From NCBI RefSeq assembly GCF_004803815.1, contig NZ_CP012544.1, positions 372,001 through 436,000 of the forward strand: a stretch of 64,000 bases of DNA, written 5' to 3'. The notes beneath the pieces are model-generated. The model worked only from the letters and a program-made list of their open reading frames with translations. It was not told where the DNA came from and did not search any database. Shown here one piece after another: positions 8,802 to 17,201 of the stretch. Position numbers and translations under genes: made by a program. This DNA comes from Campylobacter showae (GTDB lineage: Bacteria; Campylobacterota; Campylobacteria; Campylobacterales; Campylobacteraceae). Position 1 is the first letter of the stretch. Every line of letters begins with the position of its first letter.

Positions 8802-9230
8802 TTACCACTCGATATAGGTTTTTGCCTTTTTTATATTCGCGATTTTTATTTTTAAAATTTGACCTTCGCTCTCAAACGATATTTCTTCATCGTCGGCGGA
8901 TAAAATTTTGCCTTTTAGTTTTTTGTTTTCGCCGTCTACTTCGGCTGAAATTTTAGCCAGTTCACCGATACTCAAGATAAAATGGCTCGGTTTTTCTAAC
9001 TTTCGCTCAAGTCCGGGCGAGCTAACCTCTAGTACGTAGTCTCCGGTAAGCGGCGGCTCGACGTCAAATATCGGCGAGAGTATGCGCGAAACCTTTTCGC
9101 AGTCGTCCAAATTTACGCCGCCGGGCTTTGCGATGTAGATCCTATAAATGGCTCTGCCGTTTTCGTTCGCGACCTCGACGTCGTAGAGCTGCACGCCGCA
9201 CTGCGAGATCAGATTTTCAAGATTTTGCAT
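8802..9230 (-). CDS. rimP: Ribosome maturation factor RimP
   Basis: RimP assists 30S subunit maturation. The 142-residue length, the start with LISQCGVQLYDVEVANENG and the core motif VNLDDCEKVSRILSP ... YVLEVSSPGLERKL (residues 35-75) are typical. It overlaps rbfA by 14 nt and follows infB and rbfA in the classical translation cluster. It is the last gene of the run transcribed leftwards from tyrA. Confidence 0.95.
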   Translation of the reverse strand: MQNLENLISQCGVQLYDVEVANENGRAIYRIYIAKPGGVNLDDCEKVSRILSPIFDVEPPLTGDYVLEVSSPGLERKLEKPSHFILSIGELAKISAEVDGENKKLKGKILSADDEEISFESEGQILKIKIANIKKAKTYIEW

Positions 9231-9588
9231 TTTTGTTTAGATCCTCTGAGATTTTTTCAAATAAATCGTCCATGTGGTTTTGGTACTCGAGTCTGTCGTC
9301 GAATTTGAAGTGAAAATTCGGCGCTCTATACCAGCCCTCGGCCGCCATGCAGTGGTTTTGTAGGTGCTTTGATACTCGCTTTAGGCGGTCTAGTATATAT
9401 GCCTGCTCGCGCTCGTCAAACATCATTTTATCTAGATAAACGAACGCGTCGTATCTGCCCTTTTTGCACTCGACGTCGGTTACGCAAAGTCCGCGTAAAA
9501 GCTCGTCCTCGAGCGTAGATAGAGCTTCGGGTAGTAGCTCTTTTAACACGCTTTGCGTGCGCAGACGTTTTATCTCCGAGGGGTTCAT
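9217..9588 (-). CDS. rbfA: 30S ribosome-binding factor RbfA
   Basis: RbfA binds the 5' region of 16S rRNA during late 30S maturation and cold adaptation. The 123-residue protein has the KH-type core ([24 protein letters not shown]) and ends in [19 protein letters not shown], both usual. Its ATG overlaps the infB stop by 4 nt and its end overlaps rimP by 14 nt, supporting a tight infB-rbfA-rimP operon. Confidence 0.93.
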   Translation of the reverse strand: MNPSEIKRLRTQSVLKELLPEALSTLEDELLRGLCVTDVECKKGRYDAFVYLDKMMFDEREQAYILDRLKRVSKHLQNHCMAAEGWYRAPNFHFKFDDRLEYQNHMDDLFEKISEDLNKNAKS

Positions 9589-12281
9589 AGGCTAGCTTGC
9601 TCCTCTACTTCTTTAAAGCTCTCAATGTAGTCGCCCTCTCTGATGTCGTTGTAGCCGTCTATGCCCACGCCGCACTCAAAGCCGCGAGCAACCTCTCTCA
9701 CGTCGTCTTTGAAGCGTTTTAGCGAGCTTACCGTACCCTCGTGTACGACCACGCCGTTTCTGATCAGGCGGATTTTCGCGCCGCGGTTTATCGTGCCTTC
9801 GGTTACCATGCAGCCTGCGATCGCGCCTACCTTAGGGACGTTGATGACTTGGCGTACTTGTGCTTGGCCGAGCTGCTCCTCGTGGATGACAGGCGACATT
9901 AGACCGCTTAGGATCGCCTTGACGTCGTCGATCAGGTTATAGATGACGTTATAGGTTTTGATCTCGACGCCGCTTTCTTTGGCTTTTTCTTTCACTTCGC
10001 CCGTCGGCCTTATGTTAAAGCCTAAAATCACGGAGTTTTCGCTCGCTCTGGCCAACTCCACATCGCTTTGGGTAATGCCGCCCACGCCCGAGTGGATGAT
10101 ATTTACTTTTATCTCGTCGTTGCGAAGTTTTTCTAGGCTTGCCTTGATGGCTTCTAGCGAGCCGCCAACGTCGGCTTTTACGATGACAGGGAGCGATTTT
10201 AGCTCGCCCTCGGCGATCTTCTCGCTAAGCTCCTCTAGGCTTACTTTGGTAGTCTTGCTGAGCTCTTTTTGGCGCAAATATTCGGCCTTTTTCTGTGCGT
10301 ATTCACGGGCTTCTTTGTCGGTTTTGACGCTTATTAGCGTTTCACCAGCTTCAGGAATTTCGCTAAGTCCCATTATCACGCCGCATTCGCCAGGTTTTAT
10401 CTCTTTTAAAATTTTACCTTGATCGTCGGTTATCGTTCTTATCTTGCCGTATGCGATGCCTGCGACCACGATATCGCCGACTCTTAGAGTACCGTTTTCT
10501 ACGATAACCGTAGCTACCGGACCGCGGCCTTTTTGCTGAGAGCTTTCTATTATAGCGGCTTTTGCGTTTGCTTTTGCGTTTGCTTTTAGCTCTAAAATTT
10601 CAGCCTGCAAGAGTACGATCTCAAGCAGATCGTCTATACCCATACCTGTTTTTGCGGAGATCGGTACGAACTCGTACGTGCCGCCCCAGTCGGTAGATAG
10701 GATATCCAGCTCTGCTAGTTCGCTTTTTACTTTGTCGGGGTTTGCAGCCTCTTTATCCATCTTGTTTATCGCGATGATGATCGGTACGCCGGCGGCTTTT
10801 GCGTGGCTCACGGCCTCTTTGGTCTGCGGTTTTACGCCGTCGTCGGCTGCGACCACGATGATAACGATATCGGTGATCTTGGCTCCTCTAGCGCGCATAG
10901 CTGTGAAAGCCTCGTGGCCCGGAGTATCGATAAAGGTAATGTTTTTGCCGTTTTTATTTACCATATAGGCGCCTACGTGCTGCGTGATGCCGCCAGCTTC
11001 GCCTGCTGCTACTCGCGAGCTTCTGATGTAGTCTAGTAGAGAGGTTTTGCCGTGGTCGACGTGACCCATGATGGTGATAACCGGAGCTCGGACGGTCAAA
11101 TTTGCATCATCCAGCTGCTCCTCTTCTTCGTCGTAGGCTTTAACGTAGTCAAATGCTTCTTGCGTATCGACGATATTTACCTCGATACCGAATTCATCGG
11201 CTAAAATTTCTATCGCATCCTCGTCTAGGAAGTCGTTTTTGGTCGTCATCATGCCTAGCATAAAGAGCTTGCCGATGATTTCGCTCGGTTGCTTGTTGAT
11301 CTTGTCGGCAAATTCGTAAAGACGGATCTCTTTTGGTATCTCGACGTAGGTTACTGCTTCGCCGTTATGGTCGGCGCGTTGTGATTTTTTATGTTTTTTG
11401 CGAGGCCTGCGCGCAGTGCCTTGCTCTAGAAATGAACTTACCGATGTATTTAGTACCGGTTTGTAGCTGGTATTTGCAGGTTGTCTTGTTTTTTGAGGCT
11501 CCGGGGTTTGCGTTCGTACGGAAAAATCAGGCAATATAACCACGTCCTCATCCTCGATCACGATGTCGGCCATGTCGCGGTCGCCGAGTAGATCCATCTT
11601 TGTAGCGCCGTCTTTTTTGGTTGCGATGACCGGTTTTTTCTCTTTTTTCTTTTTGCGCTCGATTTTTTCGTCGCTAAATTTAAACATACTTTCCAAATTT
11701 AGTGCCGGCGCAGACTCTTTTCTCTCGCTTGTCCTAGGCGCTGGTTGCTCGTCTTTTTTCTTTTTTACGATAACTAGGCCGCGTCTTTTTTGTAGGCTAA
11801 CGTCGGCCAGGCTTTCTTTTGGCTGAACCGGCTCGACGGCTGTAGACTCGGCCTTCGGTTCCTCTTTTGGCGCTGCTGGAGTTTTTGGTTCTGACGCTTT
11901 TTCGGCCGGTTTTTGAGTGGCTATTTTTTGTTCTTTTTCAGATTTTTCGTCGCTTTTTGTTTCTACTTTTTCTTTCGGCAAAGGCTTTTCTTCTTTTGCG
12001 GCGCTTGGTTTTTTGGCCTCTTTAGGTTTGCTCTCTTTTTCCTCTTTGCTCTCTTTAGTTTCCGCCTTTTTGACGGTCGGTTTTTTCTTTTCCGGTTTTT
12101 TCTTGAGAGCTTCGGGGATCTCGCCAGTTTGGATGTAGGTGTATAGCGCCGCCGCTTCTTCAGGACTAACGCCGCTTGAGTGCGTTTTGACCTTTAGCCC
12201 AAGCTCAATAGCCTTTTCTAAAACCTCTTTGCTATTGTAGCCGAGCTCATTTGCTATCTCTGAAATTCGAACAGTCCCCAT
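9585..12281 (-). CDS. infB: Translation initiation factor IF-2
   Basis: IF-2 is the GTPase that places fMet-tRNA on the 30S subunit. This 898-residue protein has an IF2-N domain ([20 protein letters not shown]), about 300 low-complexity Lys/Glu/Pro/Ala residues, then the G domain with [10 protein letters not shown] near residue 404, DTPGHEAF and NKMD, and the beta-barrel and C-terminal initiator-binding domains. A short repeat ANAKANAKA (10561-10590) precedes the second domain. The GTG/ATG start at 12281 lies inside the ylxR-like gene (35-nt overlap). Confidence 0.98.
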   Translation of the reverse strand: MGTVRISEIANELGYNSKEVLEKAIELGLKVKTHSSGVSPEEAAALYTYIQTGEIPEALKKKPEKKKPTVKKAETKESKEEKESKPKEAKKPSAAKEEKPLPKEKVETKSDEKSEKEQKIATQKPAEKASEPKTPAAPKEEPKAESTAVEPVQPKESLADVSLQKRRGLVIVKKKKDEQPAPRTSERKESAPALNLESMFKFSDEKIERKKKKEKKPVIATKKDGATKMDLLGDRDMADIVIEDEDVVILPDFSVRTQTPEPQKTRQPANTSYKPVLNTSVSSFLEQGTARRPRKKHKKSQRADHNGEAVTYVEIPKEIRLYEFADKINKQPSEIIGKLFMLGMMTTKNDFLDEDAIEILADEFGIEVNIVDTQEAFDYVKAYDEEEEQLDDANLTVRAPVITIMGHVDHGKTSLLDYIRSSRVAAGEAGGITQHVGAYMVNKNGKNITFIDTPGHEAFTAMRARGAKITDIVIIVVAADDGVKPQTKEAVSHAKAAGVPIIIAINKMDKEAANPDKVKSELAELDILSTDWGGTYEFVPISAKTGMGIDDLLEIVLLQAEILELKANAKANAKAAIIESSQQKGRGPVATVIVENGTLRVGDIVVAGIAYGKIRTITDDQGKILKEIKPGECGVIMGLSEIPEAGETLISVKTDKEAREYAQKKAEYLRQKELSKTTKVSLEELSEKIAEGELKSLPVIVKADVGGSLEAIKASLEKLRNDEIKVNIIHSGVGGITQSDVELARASENSVILGFNIRPTGEVKEKAKESGVEIKTYNVIYNLIDDVKAILSGLMSPVIHEEQLGQAQVRQVINVPKVGAIAGCMVTEGTINRGAKIRLIRNGVVVHEGTVSSLKRFKDDVREVARGFECGVGIDGYNDIREGDYIESFKEVEEQASL

Positions 12282-12531
12282 TTAAGAGTATCTCCTTTAA
12301 ATTTTGCCCGTTTTGTAGCGTCGCTATAAAGCTGCCTGCGACTCTTCCGAGCGATTTTCTTAAAATTTTCTCGTCTTTTTTTAGACATTCCTCGCAAAGA
12401 TAAAAGCTGCGTCCGTTTCCGTTTCCGAAAAATAGCGAAGAATTTATCAGTCTGTATCTACGCAAAATTTGCTGTTCAAAGCGCTTTTTGCAGACTACGC
12501 ACGTCCTGATAGGGATAAATTTTTGAGCCAT
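12247..12531 (-). CDS. YlxR-like small RNA-binding protein (DUF448)
   Basis: The 94-residue protein begins [20 protein letters not shown], matching the YlxR fold (CVVC ... R-R) found upstream of infB in many bacteria; the family binds RNA or protein partners of the translation and tRNA-processing machinery. A second cysteine pair, CEEC, lies near residue 52. Its last 35 nt overlap the start of infB, which suggests translational coupling. Exact function in Campylobacter is unknown. Confidence 0.85.
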   Translation of the reverse strand: MAQKFIPIRTCVVCKKRFEQQILRRYRLINSSLFFGNGNGRSFYLCEECLKKDEKILRKSLGRVAGSFIATLQNGQNLKEILLNGDCSNFRDSK

Positions 12532-12556
12532 TATTATAACTTCTTTTAGCTTTTTT

Positions 12557-13441
12557 TTAGCTTTGTAGGATTTTTATCCCGTCGTTGTCAAAATTAAAAA
12601 TTTCAACTCGAAAGCTCTTAAATTTATCTTGCAGTTTTTGTTTTAAATTTGCCGTATCGCCCGCGTAAACTATATTTAAAAAGCTCGATCCGCTGCCAGA
12701 AAGCGTGCTTAAAAGCGCACCGTTTTCGTAAGCTATCTTGCGCACTTCAAAGAGCTCGGGTAGGCTTTGCATGCGGATTTGTTCGTGCATGACGTCTTTT
12801 GCCGCCGTTCTTAAAAGTTCGTAATTTTCGCTAAAAAAGCAAGCCGTGAGAAATGCGGCGTGAGAGAGGTTGCTAACGCACTCGCCCATAGTGAAATTTT
12901 TAGGTAGCTTGGCGCGCGATTCATTTGTGCTCATGGGCTTGTCGGGGATCACGATGACGGCTTTTATATCAGCGCTTAAAGGTTTTTTTAGAGATTTTAC
13001 CTTGCCGTTTTCAACGACGGAGCTAACAAAGCCGCCAAGCGTCGCCGGAGCGATGTTGTCGGGGTGGTTTTCGTAAACTAGAGCCTGGTTTAAAATCGCG
13101 CTTTTATCCGCCTTAAATCCAGCCGCCGCGTAGGCTGCTGCAATGGCTGAAGTGATAACTGCAGAGGAGCTGCCAAGGCCGCGAGAGAAAGGAATTTGAT
13201 TGGTAAAAATCATGCGAAAAGTATCTTTTTTGCCCGTTAGTTTGACGTAAATTTCATTGAAAATAGATAAAAAAATGTTGTTTTTTTTAAGAAGCGCGTT
13301 GTCTTTACCTTCGCCTAAAATGCTTACCGAGGCGAAATTTGCCCTCGTTATCTCGACTGTGTTATGTAGCTCTAAAGCAAGTCCTAGAGCGTCAAAACCG
13401 GGGCCAATGTTTGCGCTCGTGGCGGGAACTAAAATTTGCAA
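12557..13441 (-). CDS. thrB: Homoserine kinase
   Basis: ThrB phosphorylates homoserine for threonine synthesis. This 294-residue GHMP kinase has the start LVPATSANIGPGFDALGLAL and the ATP loop PFSRGLGSSSAV near residue 87, and the C-terminal glycine-rich motif LSGSGSSFLN near residue 245. It lies 8 nt after the tsaB stop in the same direction. Placement between tsaB and ylxR/infB matches the order I recall for C. jejuni (Cj0133-Cj0136). Confidence 0.95.
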   Translation of the reverse strand: MQILVPATSANIGPGFDALGLALELHNTVEITRANFASVSILGEGKDNALLKKNNIFLSIFNEIYVKLTGKKDTFRMIFTNQIPFSRGLGSSSAVITSAIAAAYAAAGFKADKSAILNQALVYENHPDNIAPATLGGFVSSVVENGKVKSLKKPLSADIKAVIVIPDKPMSTNESRAKLPKNFTMGECVSNLSHAAFLTACFFSENYELLRTAAKDVMHEQIRMQSLPELFEVRKIAYENGALLSTLSGSGSSFLNIVYAGDTANLKQKLQDKFKSFRVEIFNFDNDGIKILQS

Positions 13442-13449
13442 GAAATCTC

Positions 13450-13905
13450 CTAAACGGCTTGAATAACGTAATTTGGTAGAGTATCTAAAATTAGATTTAA
13501 AACCGCTAAATTTTGCGGCAAGGCAAATTCGCCGGCCTCTGCTCTTTGCAGTTTGATGCCCCCTGGCATATCTACGAAGCTTAAATTTTTATTTGCCCGT
13601 ATCGGTGCGCCGCCGTTTAGCTCAAAGCCGCTAACTGCGTAAAATTCGCACTCTTTTACTATACTAATCGTCTTTAAAACGACGTAAGCGACTTTTACAC
13701 CCATGAAGCTTCCCGGGCCGTTTGCGTAGATGATTTTTTGTAGGTTAAATTTGCCGCCGTTTAAGATCTTGTCCATTATTTTTACGAGAGAGACGTCGGA
13801 TTTTTCTTCGCTAGAAATTTGCTCTAGAAGCTCGCCGTTTTCGTCATAAACGCCGACGATTAGCGGTGAGCTAAGAGCGATAACTAAAATTTGGATATTT
13901 TTTAT
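13450..13905 (-). CDS. tsaB: TsaB-like tRNA threonylcarbamoyladenosine protein, apparent AUA start
   Basis: TsaB is the scaffold partner of TsaD in making t6A on tRNAs reading ANN codons. The in-frame sequence before the internal ATG at 13776 is clearly coding: IQILVIALSSPLIVGVYDEN is the conserved TsaB N-terminus, and ANGPGSFMGVKVAYVVLK follows. No ATG, GTG or TTG is in frame here. ATA at 13905 has AAAAGG seven nt upstream and overlaps the lpxC stop as ATAA, like the common ATGA coupling. With this start the product is 151 residues, a normal short epsilonproteobacterial TsaB. Either AUA is used, or an ATG has mutated, or the base is a sequence error. Confidence 0.8.
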   Translation of the reverse strand: MKNIQILVIALSSPLIVGVYDENGELLEQISSEEKSDVSLVKIMDKILNGGKFNLQKIIYANGPGSFMGVKVAYVVLKTISIVKECEFYAVSGFELNGGAPIRANKNLSFVDMPGGIKLQRAEAGEFALPQNLAVLNLILDTLPNYVIQAV

Positions 13906-14786
13906 GCAAATACCTTTTGATATTCGCGTGCGAAATCGCCTTTTAGCGTGACGATTTCGTAGTTTTTATCGTCGCTTAGGATAGCTAGCGTTAGCTCGTG
14001 GTTTAGCTCGTGACTGCCCGCAAAGCTTGTATAATCAGCCATCAATGGCGCACCCATCAGGCTTAGATCGCCGATCGCGTCTAAAATTTTATGACGAACG
14101 AATTCGTTTTCAAAGCGCAGGCCTTCAGGATTTAAAATTTTATTATCGTCGATAACCACGGCGTTATCTAGGCTACCGCCGAGGGCTAAATTTTGCGCTC
14201 TTAACATCTGTACGTCTTTTAAAAATCCAAACGTCCTAGCGCGTGCGATCTCCTCAATGTAGGCTTGTTTGCTAAACTCAAACACGTAGTTTTGCTCGCC
14301 GATTATCGGGTGGGCAAATTTGATAGTAAAGTCTAATTTTGGGTTATTCGACGGCGTTACTCTGGCGAATTTTCCGTTTTTATTTACTTCTACCGGGCGT
14401 TTGATTACGATTACCTTTTTATCTGCGTCAAGCTCCGCTGTGCCGGCTTCATCCAGCATCATGCAGTAGCTTATCGCCGAGCCGTCCATGACCGGCACCT
14501 CGTTGGCGTCCAGGACGATACGGACGTTGTCGATGCCGTAGCCGTTTATCGCGCTTAGCAGGTGCTCGATCGTCGAAATGTAGCCCTCTTTGCCGCCGAT
14601 TACGGTTGCCATTTGAGTGTTTATCACGTTTTTCGGCTCTGCTTTAAAGCTCACTCCGAGGTCTTTTCTGTAAAATATTATTCCCGAATTTGCCCCGAGC
14701 GGTTCAAGCGTGATTTTTATCGGCTCGCCCTTGTGAAGCCCGATACCTACGCCTTCTACGGCTGATTTTATAGTTGTTTGTTTCAA
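13902..14786 (-). CDS. lpxC: UDP-3-O-acyl-N-acetylglucosamine deacetylase LpxC
   Basis: LpxC is the committed step of lipid A synthesis. Zinc ligands are visible: STIEHLLSAINGYGIDN with His and EFVRHKILDAIGDLSLMG with His and Asp. I choose TTG at 14786 (product LKQTTIKSAVEGVGIGLHKG, 294 residues) over the upstream ATG at 14828, because AAGGGCG is correctly spaced before it and the family starts there. A TATAAT box lies at 14817-14822, inside the longer version's N-terminal codons. Its stop overlaps the tsaB start. Confidence 0.95.
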   Translation of the reverse strand: MKQTTIKSAVEGVGIGLHKGEPIKITLEPLGANSGIIFYRKDLGVSFKAEPKNVINTQMATVIGGKEGYISTIEHLLSAINGYGIDNVRIVLDANEVPVMDGSAISYCMMLDEAGTAELDADKKVIVIKRPVEVNKNGKFARVTPSNNPKLDFTIKFAHPIIGEQNYVFEFSKQAYIEEIARARTFGFLKDVQMLRAQNLALGGSLDNAVVIDDNKILNPEGLRFENEFVRHKILDAIGDLSLMGAPLMADYTSFAGSHELNHELTLAILSDDKNYEIVTLKGDFAREYQKVFA

Positions 14787-14816
14787 ATTTTCGCCCTTAT
14801 TTTTCTTGTTCTTGTC

Positions 14817-14822
14817 ATTATA
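14817..14822 (-). promoter_or_regulatory. Probable -10 box for lpxC-tsaB-thrB
   Basis: Minus-strand TTGTATAATGAC has an exact TATAAT about 30 nt upstream of the TTG start of lpxC. It supports the shorter lpxC start and a promoter inside the tyrA-to-rimP run. Sequence evidence only. Confidence 0.5.
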
Positions 14823-14849
14823 CAACAAATTTGCAACAAAATGGCAAAT

Positions 14850-16217
14850 TTATTCGACCATTTTTTTAGCCGCGCTTAAAACGCCGGTTACGTTATCCTT
14901 CATCCAGCCGTTATCCATCCACTCCTCCGGGCGCACTTCTATGCCTTGTACTAGCATGCCAAAGTGCAAGTGATCGCCCATCGCTAGGCCCGTAACTCCG
15001 GTGTTTGCTATGATGTCGCCGGCTTTGACGGAGTCGCCGGCTTTGACGTTTAGCGAGCTGCAGTGTCCGTAGAGAGAAAATAGCCCAAATCCGTGATTTA
15101 TCAGGACGTTGCGCCCATAGATGCCGTTTTCTGCGGCAAATTCGACTATGCCGTCATTGCTAGCGACGATGTCGGCTTTTTGTGTTGAGGCCAGGTCGAT
15201 ACCCATGTGCCAGCTTTCGCTGACGTCTTTATCCTCAAAGGTGTAGTATCTGTGATCGCCGAAGCTTGCTACGGCTTTGCCGTTTTTTAGCGGATAAAAT
15301 TTATTTACGCTAAAGTTTTCCGCAGCGTCTATTTCTACTTTTGCGGCGATTTGTGAGATTATTTTCTCATTTGCCTCGCGGAGATTTTCATTTACGAATT
15401 TCATTTTTTCCAGATTGCTCATTGCGTCGTAGTTTTTAGCGTATTGTTGCGCTAGCTCGGGGATTTTTTCGTTTAAAAATCTACTTTGACCGTCTAGCTT
15501 TATCTTTGAAATGCGGTATTTTTTATCTTGGTAGAAAAATCTTATCTTGCTTTTGGTTATGTTTCCCGCCGCGTCAAGCGCCACGACGTCGGCGCTAAAC
15601 GAGCCTTGCTGTGCCGGCCAAGCCACTAGCGAGGCGTAGTAGCCGTCTTTTACGAATTTGCTCGGGATAAATTTTTTACCGTAATTTGTCTCGATATAGA
15701 CCTCTTTTAGCATTTCATCAGTCGCCTTAAACACGACCGTCGCGCTGCCGCCTTTGGTGATGGCGTAGGAGTGATTTAGGATATTTACGTCGGGTTTTTT
15801 GTTATCGACGGTGATTTTGACCTCTTTTTTTTGCGTGTTGCCGAGGAAAAATCCCCATTTGCTAGTATCTGTGGCCTCTATTACGATGTTGTAGATGTCT
15901 TTTTGCGCGCCAAATCCCGTTTTGGGAAAGGTCAAATTTAAATCTACGATTTCAGACGGCGCTTCAAATTTTTGAGTTAGCAAATTTACGCTGCCTTTTT
16001 CGTCAACGAGTGAAATTTTAACTGATTTTACGCCGCCTTCGTCGGTTATCTTGATCGGTAGAGGCGAGGTTAGGTTCCAGTAAATTTGATCTGAGATGGC
16101 GATGTTTGGGGCTTCGCGCTCAAATGTTTTTGATGTAAATAAAAAAGCTACCGCCGCAACTAAAAGTAAAATAATAACGCCGAAAAATATCAAATTTGGA
16201 TTGCCGCGTCTTCTCAT
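14850..16217 (-). CDS. M23-family peptidoglycan endopeptidase, membrane anchored
   Basis: The 455-residue protein has an N-terminal transmembrane helix (LIFFGVIILLLVAAVAFLF), a periplasmic region of about 280 residues with Ig-like beta segments, and a C-terminal LytM domain. Zinc and catalytic residues are visible: HMGIDLAS near residue 330, LYGHCSSLNVKAGD near residue 385 and GDHLHFGM near residue 420. It should cut peptide cross-links in peptidoglycan; relatives in Helicobacter (Csd family) and Campylobacter shape the cell, though which cut is made here is not evident. It lies between tyrA and lpxC in the same direction. Confidence 0.9.
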   Translation of the reverse strand: MRRRGNPNLIFFGVIILLLVAAVAFLFTSKTFEREAPNIAISDQIYWNLTSPLPIKITDEGGVKSVKISLVDEKGSVNLLTQKFEAPSEIVDLNLTFPKTGFGAQKDIYNIVIEATDTSKWGFFLGNTQKKEVKITVDNKKPDVNILNHSYAITKGGSATVVFKATDEMLKEVYIETNYGKKFIPSKFVKDGYYASLVAWPAQQGSFSADVVALDAAGNITKSKIRFFYQDKKYRISKIKLDGQSRFLNEKIPELAQQYAKNYDAMSNLEKMKFVNENLREANEKIISQIAAKVEIDAAENFSVNKFYPLKNGKAVASFGDHRYYTFEDKDVSESWHMGIDLASTQKADIVASNDGIVEFAAENGIYGRNVLINHGFGLFSLYGHCSSLNVKAGDSVKAGDIIANTGVTGLAMGDHLHFGMLVQGIEVRPEEWMDNGWMKDNVTGVLSAAKKMVE

Positions 16218-16290
16218 AAAAATCTCCTAAATCTTAAAGAGACCGATTTTACTAAAAAGCGATAAATTTAAGGTAAATTTGCGCCTGAAT

Positions 16291-17121
16291 TTATAAAATT
16301 TCGCGTATTTTTCTAGCTTCGCTCATCCATTCTCGCAGCTCGTCCCACTTCTCGTTTTTGATTAAATTTTCGCATTCGTCCAGCTCTTTTTTGAAAAGGT
16401 CTATCGAATTTATCAAATTTTGCTTGTTTTGTTTAAAGATATCCGTCCACATCACGGGCGAGCTTTTGGCGATCCTGATCATGCCGTTAAATCCCGTGCC
16501 ACTTAGCGCGATGATATTTTTTTTGTTTTCCTTTTTTAGTACGCTGCTAGCTAGCGAAAAGCTGATGGCGTGGGGTAGGTGAGAGATGACGCTGGCGTGA
16601 TGGTCGTGCTCCGCCGCGCTCATAAAAATGATCTTCATGCCCAGGTGCGAAAACAGCTCGACCGAGCGCTTGACGTGCATCTCGCCGCTTTCTTTAAAGT
16701 CGCAAATGGCTACGACGGCGTCTTTAAAAAGTCCCGAAAAAGCTGCAGTAGGGCCGGAGTACTCGGTGCCTGCCATCGGGTGAGCGGGGATGAAATTTTG
16801 CCTGATGCTCTCGGGTACGGCTTCGATTATTTTTTGCTTAGTGCTACCAAGATCGATGATGGTCGTGTTTTCGCCGATGCCTTCAAATTCTTTGACGATT
16901 TTTATGATGCCTTCGACTGGGATGGCTAGAAATATCATATCGCACTTTTGCTTCATCTGCTCAAGGGTTAAAATTTCATGCACGAGGCCGAGCTGCATCG
17001 CCTGTTTTTCGTGCTCTTTGCTTAGATCCATGCCGCTAACGCAGCTGATTAGTTTTTCGTTTTTTAGGCTAAGACCTAGCGAGCCGCCGATGAGTCCTAG
17101 GCCTACGATACCGATTTTCAT
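16291..17121 (-). CDS. tyrA: Prephenate dehydrogenase TyrA
   Basis: TyrA oxidatively decarboxylates prephenate to 4-hydroxyphenylpyruvate for tyrosine. The NAD fold GIVGLGLIGGSLGLSL starts at residue 3; DLGSTKQK and HPMAGTEYSGP near residue 115 are substrate-site motifs. No chorismate mutase or ACT domain is fused; the 276-residue length fits the monofunctional form. AAAAGGCGAATTT lies before the ATG. The gene is divergent from bamA with 80 nt between them. Confidence 0.95.
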   Translation of the reverse strand: MKIGIVGLGLIGGSLGLSLKNEKLISCVSGMDLSKEHEKQAMQLGLVHEILTLEQMKQKCDMIFLAIPVEGIIKIVKEFEGIGENTTIIDLGSTKQKIIEAVPESIRQNFIPAHPMAGTEYSGPTAAFSGLFKDAVVAICDFKESGEMHVKRSVELFSHLGMKIIFMSAAEHDHHASVISHLPHAISFSLASSVLKKENKKNIIALSGTGFNGMIRIAKSSPVMWTDIFKQNKQNLINSIDLFKKELDECENLIKNEKWDELREWMSEARKIREIL

Positions 17122-17143
17122 AAATTCGCCTTTTAAATTTATA

Positions 17144-17170
17144 TTGTTTAAAAATAAAATGTGCTATTAT
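17144..17170 (+). promoter_or_regulatory. Candidate bamA promoter
   Basis: TTGTTT (17144-17149) and TATTAT (17165-17170) are 15 nt apart, ending 31 nt before the bamA ATG, in the 80-nt gap between divergent tyrA and bamA. The spacing is short and neither box is perfect, so this is tentative. Confidence 0.3.
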
Positions 17171-17201
17171 ACAGCCTTATCATCATTTTTAGGTTAAATC
17201 A

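Noticed and set aside
14787-14828. Longer lpxC start at ATG 14828
   Set aside because: The extra residues are Asn/Lys-rich and cover the TATAAT box; TTG 14786 has the ribosome site and the family N-terminus.
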